64,000 nucleotides of DNA from Tolypothrix sp. NIES-4075 (lineage in GTDB: Bacteria; Cyanobacteriota; Cyanobacteriia; Cyanobacteriales; Nostocaceae): positions 124,001-188,000 of the forward strand of contig NZ_BDUC01000001.1 of NCBI RefSeq assembly GCF_002218085.1. The letters run 5' to 3'. The notes under the pieces are model-generated. The model was not told where the DNA came from. It saw nothing but the letters and a program-made list of their open reading frames with translations, and searched no databases. Position numbers and translations under genes: made by a program. Below, piece by piece: positions 1 to 8,433 of this stretch; position 1 is the first letter of the stretch; each line of letters opens with the position of its first letter.

Positions 1-159
1 GCACTGGCTAACGCATTGCAAACTCTCATTCAGTCTCCTGACCTTCGTCAGCAAATGGGTGAAGCAGGTAGACAAAAATTTGAACAAGAATTTACAGTTG
101 AGCGAATGATAAATGAGACTAAAGCAGTATACGAAGAAATACTAAAAAAAACCAAATAA
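1..159 (+). CDS. Glycosyltransferase, C-terminal end only (partial)
   Basis: The first 52 codons are open in frame 1 and end at TAA. The peptide (ALANALQTLI, DLRQQMGEAG, ERMINETKAVYEEIL) has the amphipathic tail typical of GT4/GT-B glycosyltransferases: 'L...L..D...R..MG..GR......F' followed by a last helix containing Y..I/L. The rest of the gene lies outside the window. Its position immediately upstream of other polysaccharide genes on the same strand supports a sugar-transfer role. Family assignment rests only on the tail pattern. Confidence 0.6.
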   Translation, partial: ALANALQTLIQSPDLRQQMGEAGRQKFEQEFTVERMINETKAVYEEILKKTK

Positions 160-325
160 ATTATTACAATGTTTTTCCTAGAGGTGAAAACGTAATTTTT
201 TTTGAGATTGCTTTCTTCGTGAACCATATTTCCTATTTTTTCTGCTAATCACTTTTTCTATTTTTTGAATAGCAATAAGTTTAAACTCGTCAAAAATATC
301 CTGTTATTCACAGCGTAATTTACAG

Positions 326-1273
326 ATGAAATTCTTGAAAAAGAGCATAAAAGAACTGCATTATACATTAGTAAATAGTCTGCCTATTCCCATAGTAAAT
401 AAACTGCCATTAGGGGCATTAAATAAGAGGGGCAGGTGGTCTATCGGCATTTATTGTGGCGAATCTCCTTTTGATTTAGCCAGTTCTACGGGTGCAAAAA
501 ATCCCGTACTGACTCGTAGAGATGTATCAGATGTCAGAGCCGCATGTGTTGCAGACCCCTTTATGATTAAAGTTGGGCTAACCTGGTTCATGTTTTTTGA
601 GGTTTTGAATCAAAGTACACGTCGAGGAGAAATTGCATTTGCAACTAGTGAAGATGGAGCTAGTTGGAAGTATCAAAAGATTGTAATTGCCGAACCATTT
701 CACTTATCTTATCCCTACGTTTTTGAATGGAAAAATGAATATTACTTGATTCCAGAAAGTCATCAAGCAAACTCAATCCGACTTTATAAGGCATCAAATT
801 TTCCCACAGAATGGAGTTTCGTTGGCAATCTCCTTAATGATGGATTCTTTGTAGATTCCTCTATTTTCCGTTACGCTGACAAATGGTGGATATTTGCTGA
901 AACTAATTCCGATCACAAACATGACACCCTGCGTCTTTACTATGCAGAGGATTTGCTCGATTCTTGGTTGGAACACCCAAAGAGTCCAATTGTCAACAAC
1001 AATGCACATATAGCTAGACCAGCTGGTAGAGTTTTGATGATGAATGATAAAATTTTTCGTTTTACTCAAGACTGTCAGCCTGCTTATGGTACTCAGGTAA
1101 GAGCATTTGAGATTATCGAGTTAACGACTACAAATTATCAAGAAAGAGAAATTGAACAAAGTTTAGTGTTGAAACCGAGTAGTTATGGTTGGAATAGTGG
1201 TGGTATGCACCATATTGACCCTCATTTCATCCATGACGGCAAATGGATTGCTTGTGTAGATGGTCGAGGTTAA
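326..1273 (+). CDS. GINT1_N-like beta-propeller protein of polysaccharide loci
   Basis: A 315-residue protein resembling the N-terminal domain of glucosamine inositolphosphorylceramide transferase (GINT1_N), a five-bladed propeller-like fold related to GH43-type sugar-binding enzymes. Family-like patterns are visible: WSIGIY near residue 39, 'VADPFMI...WFMFFEVL' around 76-94, 'SYPYVFEW...YYLIPES' around 128-146, and a late 'HHIDPHFIHDG' block. Bacterial members usually lie in capsule, LPS or EPS clusters, as here between glycosyltransferases. No signal peptide is visible. The substrate is unknown. It could be a sugar transferase partner domain or a glycan-binding or hydrolase-like protein. 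Confidence 0.6.
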   Translation: MKFLKKSIKELHYTLVNSLPIPIVNKLPLGALNKRGRWSIGIYCGESPFDLASSTGAKNPVLTRRDVSDVRAACVADPFMIKVGLTWFMFFEVLNQSTRRGEIAFATSEDGASWKYQKIVIAEPFHLSYPYVFEWKNEYYLIPESHQANSIRLYKASNFPTEWSFVGNLLNDGFFVDSSIFRYADKWWIFAETNSDHKHDTLRLYYAEDLLDSWLEHPKSPIVNNNAHIARPAGRVLMMNDKIFRFTQDCQPAYGTQVRAFEIIELTTTNYQEREIEQSLVLKPSSYGWNSGGMHHIDPHFIHDGKWIACVDGRG

Positions 1274-1388
1274 ATCCTGGTAAGAATTTGCTTTTTAACA
1301 GGTTTATTTTCAGTCAATCCGAGTTAAAAACTGTTACTGCTGAGTACGGTTTCAATGAGTTTAATCAATGATATAGGAGAAACAAAAT

Positions 1389-2189
1389 ATGCTTATTGTC
1401 ACAAAGAAACTGATTTTTTCAGTAGGGGAAGTCTGGTTTGATGAAGAACCAGGGGAAATACATGATGTAGATGCACTCCATTACATGCAATGGACGCACC
1501 CAATTGAGAGTGTTCAGTCTGATGAATTTCACACAAGACTGATAGACCTAACTAAAAGTCATGATGAACTCTATGAAAGTATAGGTAAGAATGACAGATA
1601 TAAGATTAGGCGAGCAGAGCAAAAAGATGATGTTGTTTATGAATATTGGGAACAACCTGACTCTGATATTATCAAGATTTTTTCTGATTTCTATGATTTA
1701 TTTGCTTTACAAAAAGGTTTGTCTAAGATGAACAGAAGTAGACTAAAAAAACGCGCAGAAGCTGGAGTTCTAGATATTTCATGTGTCAAGTTAAAAGATG
1801 GTAGTCCTCTGGTTTGGCATGTTTACTATCGTAGTAAAAATAGAGTGTGTCTTTCGTATTCTGCGTCTCTTAAAAAAAATGACGATACTTCTTATCAGTC
1901 AATCTTAGGAAGGGCAAATCGTTACCATCACTGGCAGGATATAGTGAGATTTAAAAATTCAGGAATTGGGATTTATGATTGGGGAGGTTGGTATGTTGGT
2001 AATACAGATCAGGAAAAACTAGGCATTAACGAGTTTAAAGAGAAATTTGGTGGAGAAATCGTCAAAAGTTTTAACTGCTATCGTGGCATCACTATAAAGG
2101 GCAAGCTTTATTTAAAGTTGCTGAAGACATTTAAGGAACTGCCATTTTTCTTTAAAGCTACCCTCCAACGCAGATTACCTGGGCTGTAA
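1389..2189 (+). CDS. FemAB/GNAT-like acyltransferase
   Basis: 266 residues with the hallmarks of FemAB-like (BioF2/Acetyltransf_6) acyltransferases: an N-terminal 'SIGKNDRYKIRRAEQ' block (about residues 65-79) and a C-terminal 'YDWGGWYVG...GINEFKEKFGGEIV' block (about 197-223). These pass an acyl or aminoacyl group onto a sugar or amino-sugar acceptor. The gene starts at ATG 1389 with a clear Shine-Dalgarno (TAGGAGA) ten bases upstream. It sits between glycosyltransferase genes and ends 21 bp before the next one, so decoration of an exopolysaccharide sugar is plausible. The exact acyl donor cannot be read from sequence. Confidence 0.65.
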   Translation: MLIVTKKLIFSVGEVWFDEEPGEIHDVDALHYMQWTHPIESVQSDEFHTRLIDLTKSHDELYESIGKNDRYKIRRAEQKDDVVYEYWEQPDSDIIKIFSDFYDLFALQKGLSKMNRSRLKKRAEAGVLDISCVKLKDGSPLVWHVYYRSKNRVCLSYSASLKKNDDTSYQSILGRANRYHHWQDIVRFKNSGIGIYDWGGWYVGNTDQEKLGINEFKEKFGGEIVKSFNCYRGITIKGKLYLKLLKTFKELPFFFKATLQRRLPGL

Positions 2190-2210
2190 ATGGTTACTTA
2201 TGTTTAAACA

Positions 2211-3353
2211 ATGAAGATTCTACACTTGATTACTAGTATCACTATGGGGGGGGCGCAAGACAATACGCTCCTAACTCTAGAAAAACATAATCGCTCATAT
2301 GAAGTTCACCTTGCCTCTAATCCCAATGGTTTCTGGCAAGAACGGGCAAAAAAAGCAGCAGATGTTTTTCACCCCCTTCCCAATCTTGTTAATCCGCTCA
2401 ATCCCTTAAAAGATATTGCGACGCTAATCGAAACTGTAAGGTTACTTCGACAAGAAAAATTCGATCTCATCCATACCCACAGTTCCAAAGCAGGAATCTT
2501 GGGGCGTTGTTCCGGCAAAATAGTAGGAATCCCTGTTATACATACTATTCATGGCTTTCCATTTCATGACTTTATGCCTAAATGGAAACGCCAATTCTAT
2601 ATCAATATAGAACGTAGCGTTCGTCCTTTTACAGATTTCTTTATTACTGTTAGCGAACTTAACCGTCAAGAAGCAGCAAACCTGAATATTCTCAACTTAG
2701 ACAATTCACAAACAGTATACAGTGGTATTGATTTTACAAAATTAGATCGTCCCTTTAATCTCCAAGATACTCGACATACCCTCGAAATTCCTGAGGGTTG
2801 GCAAACAATTTCTATGGTAGGTCGCTTAGACGAACAAAAAGCACCTTACTTTCTGATAGATGCCTTTGCCAAAGTTCTAGAACATAATCCTAATACGCTG
2901 TTATTATTAGTTGGCGATGGCAAACTCCTTAATAGTCTAAAAAGTCAAGTCCAACAGCTTGGCATAGAAGATAAAGTAAGATTCCTCGGTTCACGAGAAG
3001 ATGTTCCGGAAATTCTGAAAGTTTCCGATGTTTTTGCCTTATCCTCTCTATGGGAAGGCTTAGGACGTGCCATGACTGAAGCTATGCTGGTCGAAAAGCC
3101 CGTTGTTGTTCCTAATATCTATGGCATTCCCGAAATTGTGCATCACAATGAAACAGGCTTGCTTTTTCCGGCAAAGGATATAGAACAGCTAGCTCAACAT
3201 TTAAGCTACTTATTGCAACATCCTGAAGAAAGAGAAAGACTGGGGAACAATGCTCGTCAAGTTACACGGCAACTATTTGATGCTAACTTAATGGTTCAAC
3301 AAATCGAAGCAATTTACGATCGCGTACTAGCGGACATTAAGAACAAAAGATAA
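2211..3353 (+). CDS. GT4 family glycosyltransferase
   Basis: A 380-residue GT-B fold enzyme of the RfaB/GT4 type. The N-terminal half opens with MKILHLITSITMGGAQ, the classic acceptor-domain start with the GGAQ loop. It also has 'FDLIHTHSSKAGILGR' (about 83-98) and 'HTIHGFPFH'. The C-terminal nucleotide-sugar domain shows 'SMVGRLDEQKAPYFLIDAF', 'LLLVGDGKLL', and the E-x7-E type region 'SSLWEGLGRAMTEAMLVEKPVV'. It should transfer a sugar from a nucleotide donor to a lipid-linked glycan at the cytoplasmic face. It lies 4 bp upstream of the epimerase gene and is probably co-transcribed with it. Confidence 0.88.
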   Translation: MKILHLITSITMGGAQDNTLLTLEKHNRSYEVHLASNPNGFWQERAKKAADVFHPLPNLVNPLNPLKDIATLIETVRLLRQEKFDLIHTHSSKAGILGRCSGKIVGIPVIHTIHGFPFHDFMPKWKRQFYINIERSVRPFTDFFITVSELNRQEAANLNILNLDNSQTVYSGIDFTKLDRPFNLQDTRHTLEIPEGWQTISMVGRLDEQKAPYFLIDAFAKVLEHNPNTLLLLVGDGKLLNSLKSQVQQLGIEDKVRFLGSREDVPEILKVSDVFALSSLWEGLGRAMTEAMLVEKPVVVPNIYGIPEIVHHNETGLLFPAKDIEQLAQHLSYLLQHPEERERLGNNARQVTRQLFDANLMVQQIEAIYDRVLADIKNKR

Positions 3354-3357
3354 GACT

Positions 3358-4341
3358 ATGAGTTCTATTTTAGTTACAGGTGTAGCTGGTTTCATTGGTT
3401 TTTACCTCTGTCAAAAACTCCTATCTCAAGGCGATACAGTTGTCGGCTTAGATAATTTAAACGACTATTACGATGTTAAACTCAAATGCGATCGCCTTCA
3501 GGAACTACAGGAAAATGAGAACTTTAGCTTTTATAAATTAAACTTAGCAGATCGAGAAAGTATAGCTAAATTATTTAGAGATCATCAGTTTGATATTGTA
3601 GTCAACCTAGCTGCTCAAGCAGGCGTGCGCTACTCTATCAAAAATCCCCATGCCTACACAGATAGCAATCTAGGCGGTTTCATTAATATTCTGGAAGGTT
3701 GCCGTTATTCCCAAGTCAAACATCTAGTATTTGCTTCTTCAAGTTCGGTATACGGAGCCAATACCAAGATACCCTTTTCTGTAAACGACAATGTTGATCG
3801 CCCCATTAGCCTCTATGCCGCCACAAAAAAAGCTAATGAACTGATGGCATATACGTATAGTCATCTGTATTGCCTTCCAGCTACAGGACTACGCTTTTTT
3901 ACAGTATATGGACCTTGGGGTCGTCCTGATATGGCTTACTATTCCTTTACAAAATCAATCTTGGCAGGTGAACCAATTAACGTATTCAATTATGGCAAGA
4001 TGCAACGAGACTTTACTTATATCGACGATATTATTGAAGGTGTGGTGAGGGTTATTGATAAAATCCCTACACCAGATTTAGATGCGAGCATTCCTCCTTA
4101 TAAAATCTATAACATCGGCAACAATCAACCCGTAGAACTACTACACTTTATTGAAGTGCTAGAAAGTCATTTGGGTAAAAAAGCACAGAAAAATTTTTTG
4201 CCAATGCAACCAGGTGATGTTGAAATCACATATGCCGATGTTGATGATCTCGTTCGAGATGTCGGGTTCAGACCAAATACACCAATTGAAGTAGGATTAA
4301 ATAAATTTACATCGTGGTTCAAGTCCTACTATGGCATTTAG
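3358..4341 (+). CDS. UDP-glucuronate 4-epimerase-like SDR
   Basis: 327-residue extended short-chain dehydrogenase. The Rossmann motif GVAGFIG lies at residues 8-14. 'LDNLNDYYDVKLK' (about 32-44) is the characteristic signature of UDP-glucuronic acid 4-epimerases (CapI/LspL/GAE type). The catalytic Tyr-x3-Lys appears as YAATKKANE, preceded by SSSSVYG. The family interconverts UDP-glucuronate and UDP-galacturonate to supply acidic sugars for capsule or EPS. It begins 4 bp after the stop of the upstream glycosyltransferase, so an operon is likely. The sugar specificity is inferred from the family motif, not proven. Confidence 0.8.
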   Translation: MSSILVTGVAGFIGFYLCQKLLSQGDTVVGLDNLNDYYDVKLKCDRLQELQENENFSFYKLNLADRESIAKLFRDHQFDIVVNLAAQAGVRYSIKNPHAYTDSNLGGFINILEGCRYSQVKHLVFASSSSVYGANTKIPFSVNDNVDRPISLYAATKKANELMAYTYSHLYCLPATGLRFFTVYGPWGRPDMAYYSFTKSILAGEPINVFNYGKMQRDFTYIDDIIEGVVRVIDKIPTPDLDASIPPYKIYNIGNNQPVELLHFIEVLESHLGKKAQKNFLPMQPGDVEITYADVDDLVRDVGFRPNTPIEVGLNKFTSWFKSYYGI

Positions 4342-4357
4342 TGCTTGTTAGGCAAAA

Positions 4358-4949
4358 TCATAGTTTTTCTAGACGCGGGTTCAAACTAGCTCCCGTCCTC
4401 CCACTCACAACCCACAAAAGCGATCGCCCACAATCTCGCAACACTCGCACCAGGGTTTCTGATTCATCTCTTTGCGAAGGAACCCTCACAGGTGTAACCG
4501 CAATGCCACGACTACCGAAGACGATGAAGAGCGATCGCTCTTGCCCTCTTCATGTGATAATCTGACGTAATCAGATAAATATGCTGTAACTTCTGGCTGA
4601 CAAAATCTTCTACCAAACTCGTAAAATTAGTCACAGTATCCGTTGCTCTACCATCTAAATGCAACCGCTGATTCGGAACACCAAAGGAGTGAAAAATACG
4701 GCGATTCACATCCAAGTTCCAGGCATAATCAGAAACCCAAATATCTAAATGAGAGTGCCTGTGCCAAAATCGGGCAGCAAACTCCATTCTTTCGGAAGCA
4801 CTCCCCAAAACTAAAATAGCCTGGGGTATTGGGGCTTGATAAAAGGCGATCGCTATCCTACCAGGAATAATACCAGCTAATATAAATGCGATCGCCAAAA
4901 CGAGCCTTACCAATCTCAAGCGATGGCGTTTAGAGACTTTGCGTTTCAT
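4358..4949 (-). pseudogene. YdcF/DUF218 family membrane protein, frameshifted
   Basis: The 5' part (4949 down to about 4530) encodes an N-terminal membrane helix (VRLVLAIAFILAGIIPG) and the DUF218/YdcF core: 'AILVLGSASERMEFAARF', 'DTVTNFTSLVEDF' and 'IYLITSDYHMKRARAIA'. The frame then stops at 4512. One base out of frame, the sequence continues as IVFGSRGIAVTPVRVPSQ, then LLWVVSGRTGASLNPRL, to a stop at 4358-4360, which is the normal end of this cyanobacterial family. Total length is 592 bp, one base over a multiple of three, so a single inserted base near 4526-4531, within the CTTC beside a HIP1 site, explains the break. The intact protein would be about 196 aa. Confidence 0.8.
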
Positions 4950-4994
4950 ACAATATTGGTAATTTTAGGCATCGCCCTCGCTAATATAAATTAT

Positions 4995-5075
4995 ACCAGC
5001 CCACTTTAACGCGATAGCGTTCGCGGAGCGTCTGCTTCAGCAGAAGCGCTGCTGCCCTTGGCAGATCGCACCAAC
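4995..5075. repeat. Palindromic interspersed repeat
   Basis: GC-rich stretch unlike its AT-rich flanks, containing GCGATAGCGTTCGCGGAGCG, the self-complementary CTTCAGCAGAAG, and a GCCCTTGGCAGATCGC segment. Its style (short GC palindromes with CGTCTGC/CGTCTAC cores) matches similar blocks near 7611, 44031 and 63700. It looks like a dispersed cyanobacterial palindromic repeat lying between two convergently spaced minus-strand genes. No coding potential is seen. Confidence 0.5.
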
Positions 5076-5082
5076 GCTCTAA

Positions 5083-6021
5083 CTAACTATCAATCGCTTT
5101 CAAAATCTCCTCATCCACAGAGAAATCTACCTCAGCTTTATCGCGCCCTGAAGTGAGATAATCATTCTGTAAAGAATCTTGTAGCCCAGAAATTAAATCA
5201 TACTCAGGCTGCCAATTCAATTGTGTCTTTGCTTTGTCCACCGAGGCAAAGAAATGTTGCACCCGCATGGGGAAAGCTTTGCGCTTGCCAAAATCAAACT
5301 TTTTCGGGTCATAATGGACGATTTTCACCGCATCGGGTGATTTACCAGCAGCGACAGCACAAGCACGGGCTAAACCATCAAAAGTGACAAAGCGATCGCC
5401 TGACACATTATAAATTTGCCCTATGGCTTGTTTATTGCCTACAATCTTAGTCATTGCCTTTGCCAAGTCTTTTACATGACCAAATTGTGTAAAATGCATT
5501 CCATTACCGGGGATGGGAATCGGGCGATCGCGTACAATTCTATCAAAAAACCAACTTTCCAACTCGTTATAATTACTCGGACCATAAATGTAAGTTGGAC
5601 GAATCGACGTAAAAGGCAATCCGGATTGTGTTAAAAATGCTTCCGTTTCGTGCTTACCTTTGTGGCGACTTTTTGGATCGACTGCATCTCCTTCTACATG
5701 AGGCATTTGATCGGATTTGAGATACACGCCAGCCGAACTCATGTAAACAAAATGTTGTACTCTGTGTTGAAAAATTTCCGCCAATGGTTGAGTATCAGTA
5801 AGTTCCCGTCCGTTATTGTCAAAAATGACATCGAAACTTTCTTGTGATAACTTTTCTTTAAGCTGGGCAGCGTCAGTGCGATCGCCTGTAATTTGTTCTA
5901 CTCCTTGCGGTGCAGGACGATTGCCACGATTGAACAGTACCACTTTATGTCCGGATTCCACCAGCACCTTCGTTAAATAGACACCAATGAACCGAGTACC
6001 ACCGATAATTAAAATTCGCAT
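5083..6021 (-). CDS. CSP41-like NAD-dependent epimerase/dehydratase family protein
   Basis: 312-residue atypical SDR starting MRILIIGGTRFIGVYLTK, with the Rossmann glycine motif GGTRFIG at residues 7-13, 'FVYMSSAGVYLKS' and 'SIRPTYIYGPSNYNELESWFFDRI'. The usual YxxxK is not clear; the region reads KSRHKGKHETEAFL. This is typical of the chloroplast stem-loop-binding protein CSP41 and its cyanobacterial homologues, which bind RNA or ribosomes rather than acting as sugar epimerases. It is monocistronic on the minus strand. The CSP41-like reading is by pattern; a true epimerase role cannot be excluded. Confidence 0.7.
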   Translation of the reverse strand: MRILIIGGTRFIGVYLTKVLVESGHKVVLFNRGNRPAPQGVEQITGDRTDAAQLKEKLSQESFDVIFDNNGRELTDTQPLAEIFQHRVQHFVYMSSAGVYLKSDQMPHVEGDAVDPKSRHKGKHETEAFLTQSGLPFTSIRPTYIYGPSNYNELESWFFDRIVRDRPIPIPGNGMHFTQFGHVKDLAKAMTKIVGNKQAIGQIYNVSGDRFVTFDGLARACAVAAGKSPDAVKIVHYDPKKFDFGKRKAFPMRVQHFFASVDKAKTQLNWQPEYDLISGLQDSLQNDYLTSGRDKAEVDFSVDEEILKAIDS

Positions 6022-6048
6022 AAATTCCCAAGTCCTATCTCAGTAGTA

Positions 6049-6164
6049 GGGGCTAGGGGCTAGGAGTTAATGTTTCTCATCCTAATCCCATTTTTGAGGT
6101 TATCAGGTTCTAGTCCCTAATCCCTATTCCCTAGTCCCTAGTCCCTAATCCCTAGTCCCTAGTC
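6049..6164. repeat. Heptamer-type short tandem repeats (TAGTCCC/TAATCCC)
   Basis: From 6111 to 6164 the sequence is a run of degenerate 7-bp units TAGTCCC and TAATCCC. GGGGCTAGGGGCTAGG at 6049-6064 is the reverse-orientation counterpart, so the two could pair into a hairpin. Two near-identical flanks (GAGGTTATCAGGTT about 6095; GAGATTATCAGGTT about 6172) bracket the array. These are the STRR sequences typical of filamentous cyanobacteria. The rest of the 308-bp gap holds no gene. Confidence 0.8.
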
Positions 6165-6329
6165 TTCAATTTGAGATTATCAGGTTGCGGTATCCTGAGG
6201 AAACTCTTTCACTGATAATTACGTCTTGTGATGAATGTGGGGCGATCGTCCATTAATTAATTGCAACCGGAAAGTTTTTAGTTAATTTTATAACTTCCCC
6301 AGCGTGTTTTCTACCAATTACAGTTAGCA

Positions 6330-7475
6330 GTGCCCTTAAAATATGCTTTAGTTCATGAATGGCTTACACCCAAAGCCACAGGCGGTTCAGAACTCGTTGT
6401 CCGGGAGATTCTGAACCACATTGATGCTGACTTGTATGCCCTCATCGACTTTGAATCTACTAATCCTGAAAGTTATTTATACAAGCGTCGAATTGGCACA
6501 ACGTTTGTTCAGCACTTTCCCTTCGCCCGCAATGGTGTTCAAAAATACTTGCCATTTTTGCCGCTGGCGATCGAACAACTAGATTTACGGGAGTATGACA
6601 TAATTTTGTCTTCATCCCACGCCGTTGCTAAAGGCATCCTCACCACTCCCGATCAGTTGCATATTTGTTACTGCCATAGTCCCATGCGTTATGCCTGGGA
6701 TTTGACTTTTGATTATCTAAAAGCAAGTAAGTTAGGCAATGGTTTACCAGGGTGGGCAACGCGGTATTTACTGCATCGTTTGCGCTTTTGGGATGTGTTA
6801 ACGGCAAATCGCGTTGATTATTTTATTGCTAACTCACAGCATACAGCTCGTCGAATTTGGCGCTGCTATCGACGAGAAGCAAAGGTAATTTATCCACCGG
6901 TGAATATTGAAGGTTTGCCATTTTTTTCTCAGAAAGAGGATTTTTACCTAATAGTTTCCCGGTTAGTAAGTTACAAACAAGTATCTTTAATTGTCAAAGC
7001 TTTTAATCAACTCCAACGACCTTTAGTAGTAATTGGTACAGGACCAGAGATGAAAAAAATTCAGGAAATAGCGGATTCTCATATACAAATACTGGGGTGG
7101 CAACCTGATGATGTAGTAAAAAGATATATGGCTAGTGCCAAAGCGTTTGTGTATGCAGCTTGTGAAGACTTTGGCATTGCCTTGGTAGAAGCACAAGCTT
7201 CTGGTACGCCGGTGATTGCTTATGGTGCAGGTGGTGCTTTAGAAACTGTGCGGGATATTCGCGTTTGTAAAGTGGGTACAGGGACGGGTATATTCTTTAA
7301 AAATCAGACTCAGACAGACCTTGTAGAGGCAGTAGAAACCTTTGAAGCGTATGAGGGTAAGTTTAATCCAGAATATGCGCGATCGCACGCTGCCCAATTT
7401 TCTCCACAAATATTTGCAGAACGTTATCTAGATTTTTTAAATACGTGCAACGAAAAAAGACCATTCTTGGAGTAA
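6330..7475 (+). CDS. GT4 family glycosyltransferase (GTG start)
   Basis: 381-residue GT-B glycosyltransferase beginning at GTG 6330 (MPLKYALVHEWLTPKATGGSE), with the GGSE acceptor loop at residues 18-21. 'ICYCHSPMRYAWDLTFDYL' (about 112-130) is a signature of the mannosyltransferase-type GT4 group seen in cyanobacterial EPS loci. The C-terminal domain shows 'LIVSRLVSYKQVSLIVKAF', 'LVVIGTGPEMKKI', and the donor-binding 'CEDFGIALVEAQASGTPVIAYGAGG'. It is followed by the initiating sugar transferase gene on the same strand, placing it in heteropolysaccharide assembly. Donor specificity is not determinable. Confidence 0.88.
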   Translation: MPLKYALVHEWLTPKATGGSELVVREILNHIDADLYALIDFESTNPESYLYKRRIGTTFVQHFPFARNGVQKYLPFLPLAIEQLDLREYDIILSSSHAVAKGILTTPDQLHICYCHSPMRYAWDLTFDYLKASKLGNGLPGWATRYLLHRLRFWDVLTANRVDYFIANSQHTARRIWRCYRREAKVIYPPVNIEGLPFFSQKEDFYLIVSRLVSYKQVSLIVKAFNQLQRPLVVIGTGPEMKKIQEIADSHIQILGWQPDDVVKRYMASAKAFVYAACEDFGIALVEAQASGTPVIAYGAGGALETVRDIRVCKVGTGTGIFFKNQTQTDLVEAVETFEAYEGKFNPEYARSHAAQFSPQIFAERYLDFLNTCNEKRPFLE

Positions 7476-7584
7476 CGGTCTTAATTTTTGCAATAGTTTT
7501 CTAGGCTTTTGGAAAATTACCCCCAGAAGCACCTCCGAAAGGCTTTAAGATTGGGACTATGTGTGGTGTGGATTATTTAGGAGT

Positions 7585-8349
7585 ATGATGACTGCCCAGA
7601 GCTCACTCCTCTCCGGCAAGCGGCGAAGCCTACGGCAAGATGCTAGCGCGTCTACGCGTACTTTCTTAAAAGGTGGTCAAAAAACAAAGACACCTAAATT
7701 TAAACCCAAAGCATTGACTTTACAGGGTTTAAACGGAGAGTTTGCCAAGCGACTGTTCGACATTTTGTTTTCGCTGTTAGTACTGATATTGTTTTCGCCT
7801 GTTTATTTGGTTTTGACCTTACTGATTGCTTCTAGCTCACAAGGTCCGATTTTTTATATTCAGGAACGAGTCGGCAAAAACTACAAGCCATTTAATTGTA
7901 TTAAATTCCGAACAATGGTGAGTAATGCTGACGAAGTTCTCATGCAAATGATGGAAACATCACCTGAATTGCGACAAGAGTTTGAGAGTAGTTTTAAGCT
8001 CAAACATGACCCCAGAATCACAAAAATTGGTCGATTCTTGCGAATTACCAGCTTGGATGAGTTTCCCCAATTTTGGAATGTTTTAAAAGGGGATATGAGC
8101 GTTGTTGGTCCGCGACCTTTAGTAGAAGAAGAGCTGCCAAAGTACGGGTCTGCGATCGAGCAAATTTTAACTATCCGACCAGGAATTACGGGATTGTGGC
8201 AAGTTTCAGGGCGCAATGACATTCCCTACCCTCGGAGAGTTCAAATAGATTTACATTATGTCAAATTTGGTAATCTTTGGCTCGATTTATGGATCATCTT
8301 GAAAACTGTTGGTGTTGTCGTTATTCCGAAAAATAACGGTGCGTATTGA
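7585..8349 (+). CDS. WcaJ/RfbP-type initiating sugar transferase
   Basis: Polyprenyl-phosphate hexose-1-phosphate transferase that starts repeat-unit synthesis on the membrane lipid carrier. A membrane helix (ILFSLLVLILFSPVYLVL) is followed by the diagnostic bacterial sugar transferase domain: 'GPIFYIQERVGKN', 'CIKFRTMV', 'SLDEFPQFWNVLKGDMSVVGPRPL' and 'RPGITGLWQVSGR'. The frame is open from GTG 7561, but ATG 7585 or 7588 has AGGAG just upstream (7579-7583). The first about 25 residues are encoded by a dispersed repeat, so the N-terminus is unusual. Lengths of single-domain members (200-250 aa) fit. Confidence 0.88.
   Translation: MMTAQSSLLSGKRRSLRQDASASTRTFLKGGQKTKTPKFKPKALTLQGLNGEFAKRLFDILFSLLVLILFSPVYLVLTLLIASSSQGPIFYIQERVGKNYKPFNCIKFRTMVSNADEVLMQMMETSPELRQEFESSFKLKHDPRITKIGRFLRITSLDEFPQFWNVLKGDMSVVGPRPLVEEELPKYGSAIEQILTIRPGITGLWQVSGRNDIPYPRRVQIDLHYVKFGNLWLDLWIILKTVGVVVIPKNNGAY
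7611..7660. repeat. Dispersed repeat inside the sugar transferase 5' coding region
   Basis: GC-rich segment with CCGGCAAGCGGCGAAGCC, CTACGGCAAGATGC and GCGCGTCTACGCGTA. The same building blocks (GCGGCAAGCCG, GCGTCTACG) occur at 44031-44066. It lies within the open frame of the sugar transferase and encodes the low-complexity N-terminal residues SSLLSGKRRSLRQDASASTR that are not part of the conserved domain. Confidence 0.55.
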
Positions 8350-8399
8350 TAACCTAATTGTTTCCTCAGTGCAAAAGTAAATAACGCATCAAAAGCCCA

Positions 8400-8433
8400 A
8401 AAAATCCCACAGCTATCAGCATGTGGGATTTTT
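8400..8433 (+). terminator. Intrinsic terminator after sugar transferase
   Basis: A perfect 12-bp inverted repeat, AAAAATCCCACA (8400-8411) and TGTGGGATTTTT (8422-8433), with a 10-nt loop, lies 50 bp after the sugar transferase stop codon. The right arm ends in a T run, as expected of a rho-independent terminator closing this transcription unit. Confidence 0.75.

Noticed and set aside
4314..4565. 83-codon plus-strand frame after the epimerase
   Set aside because: It overlaps the antisense of the broken YdcF gene, whose C-terminus is clearly readable on the minus strand.
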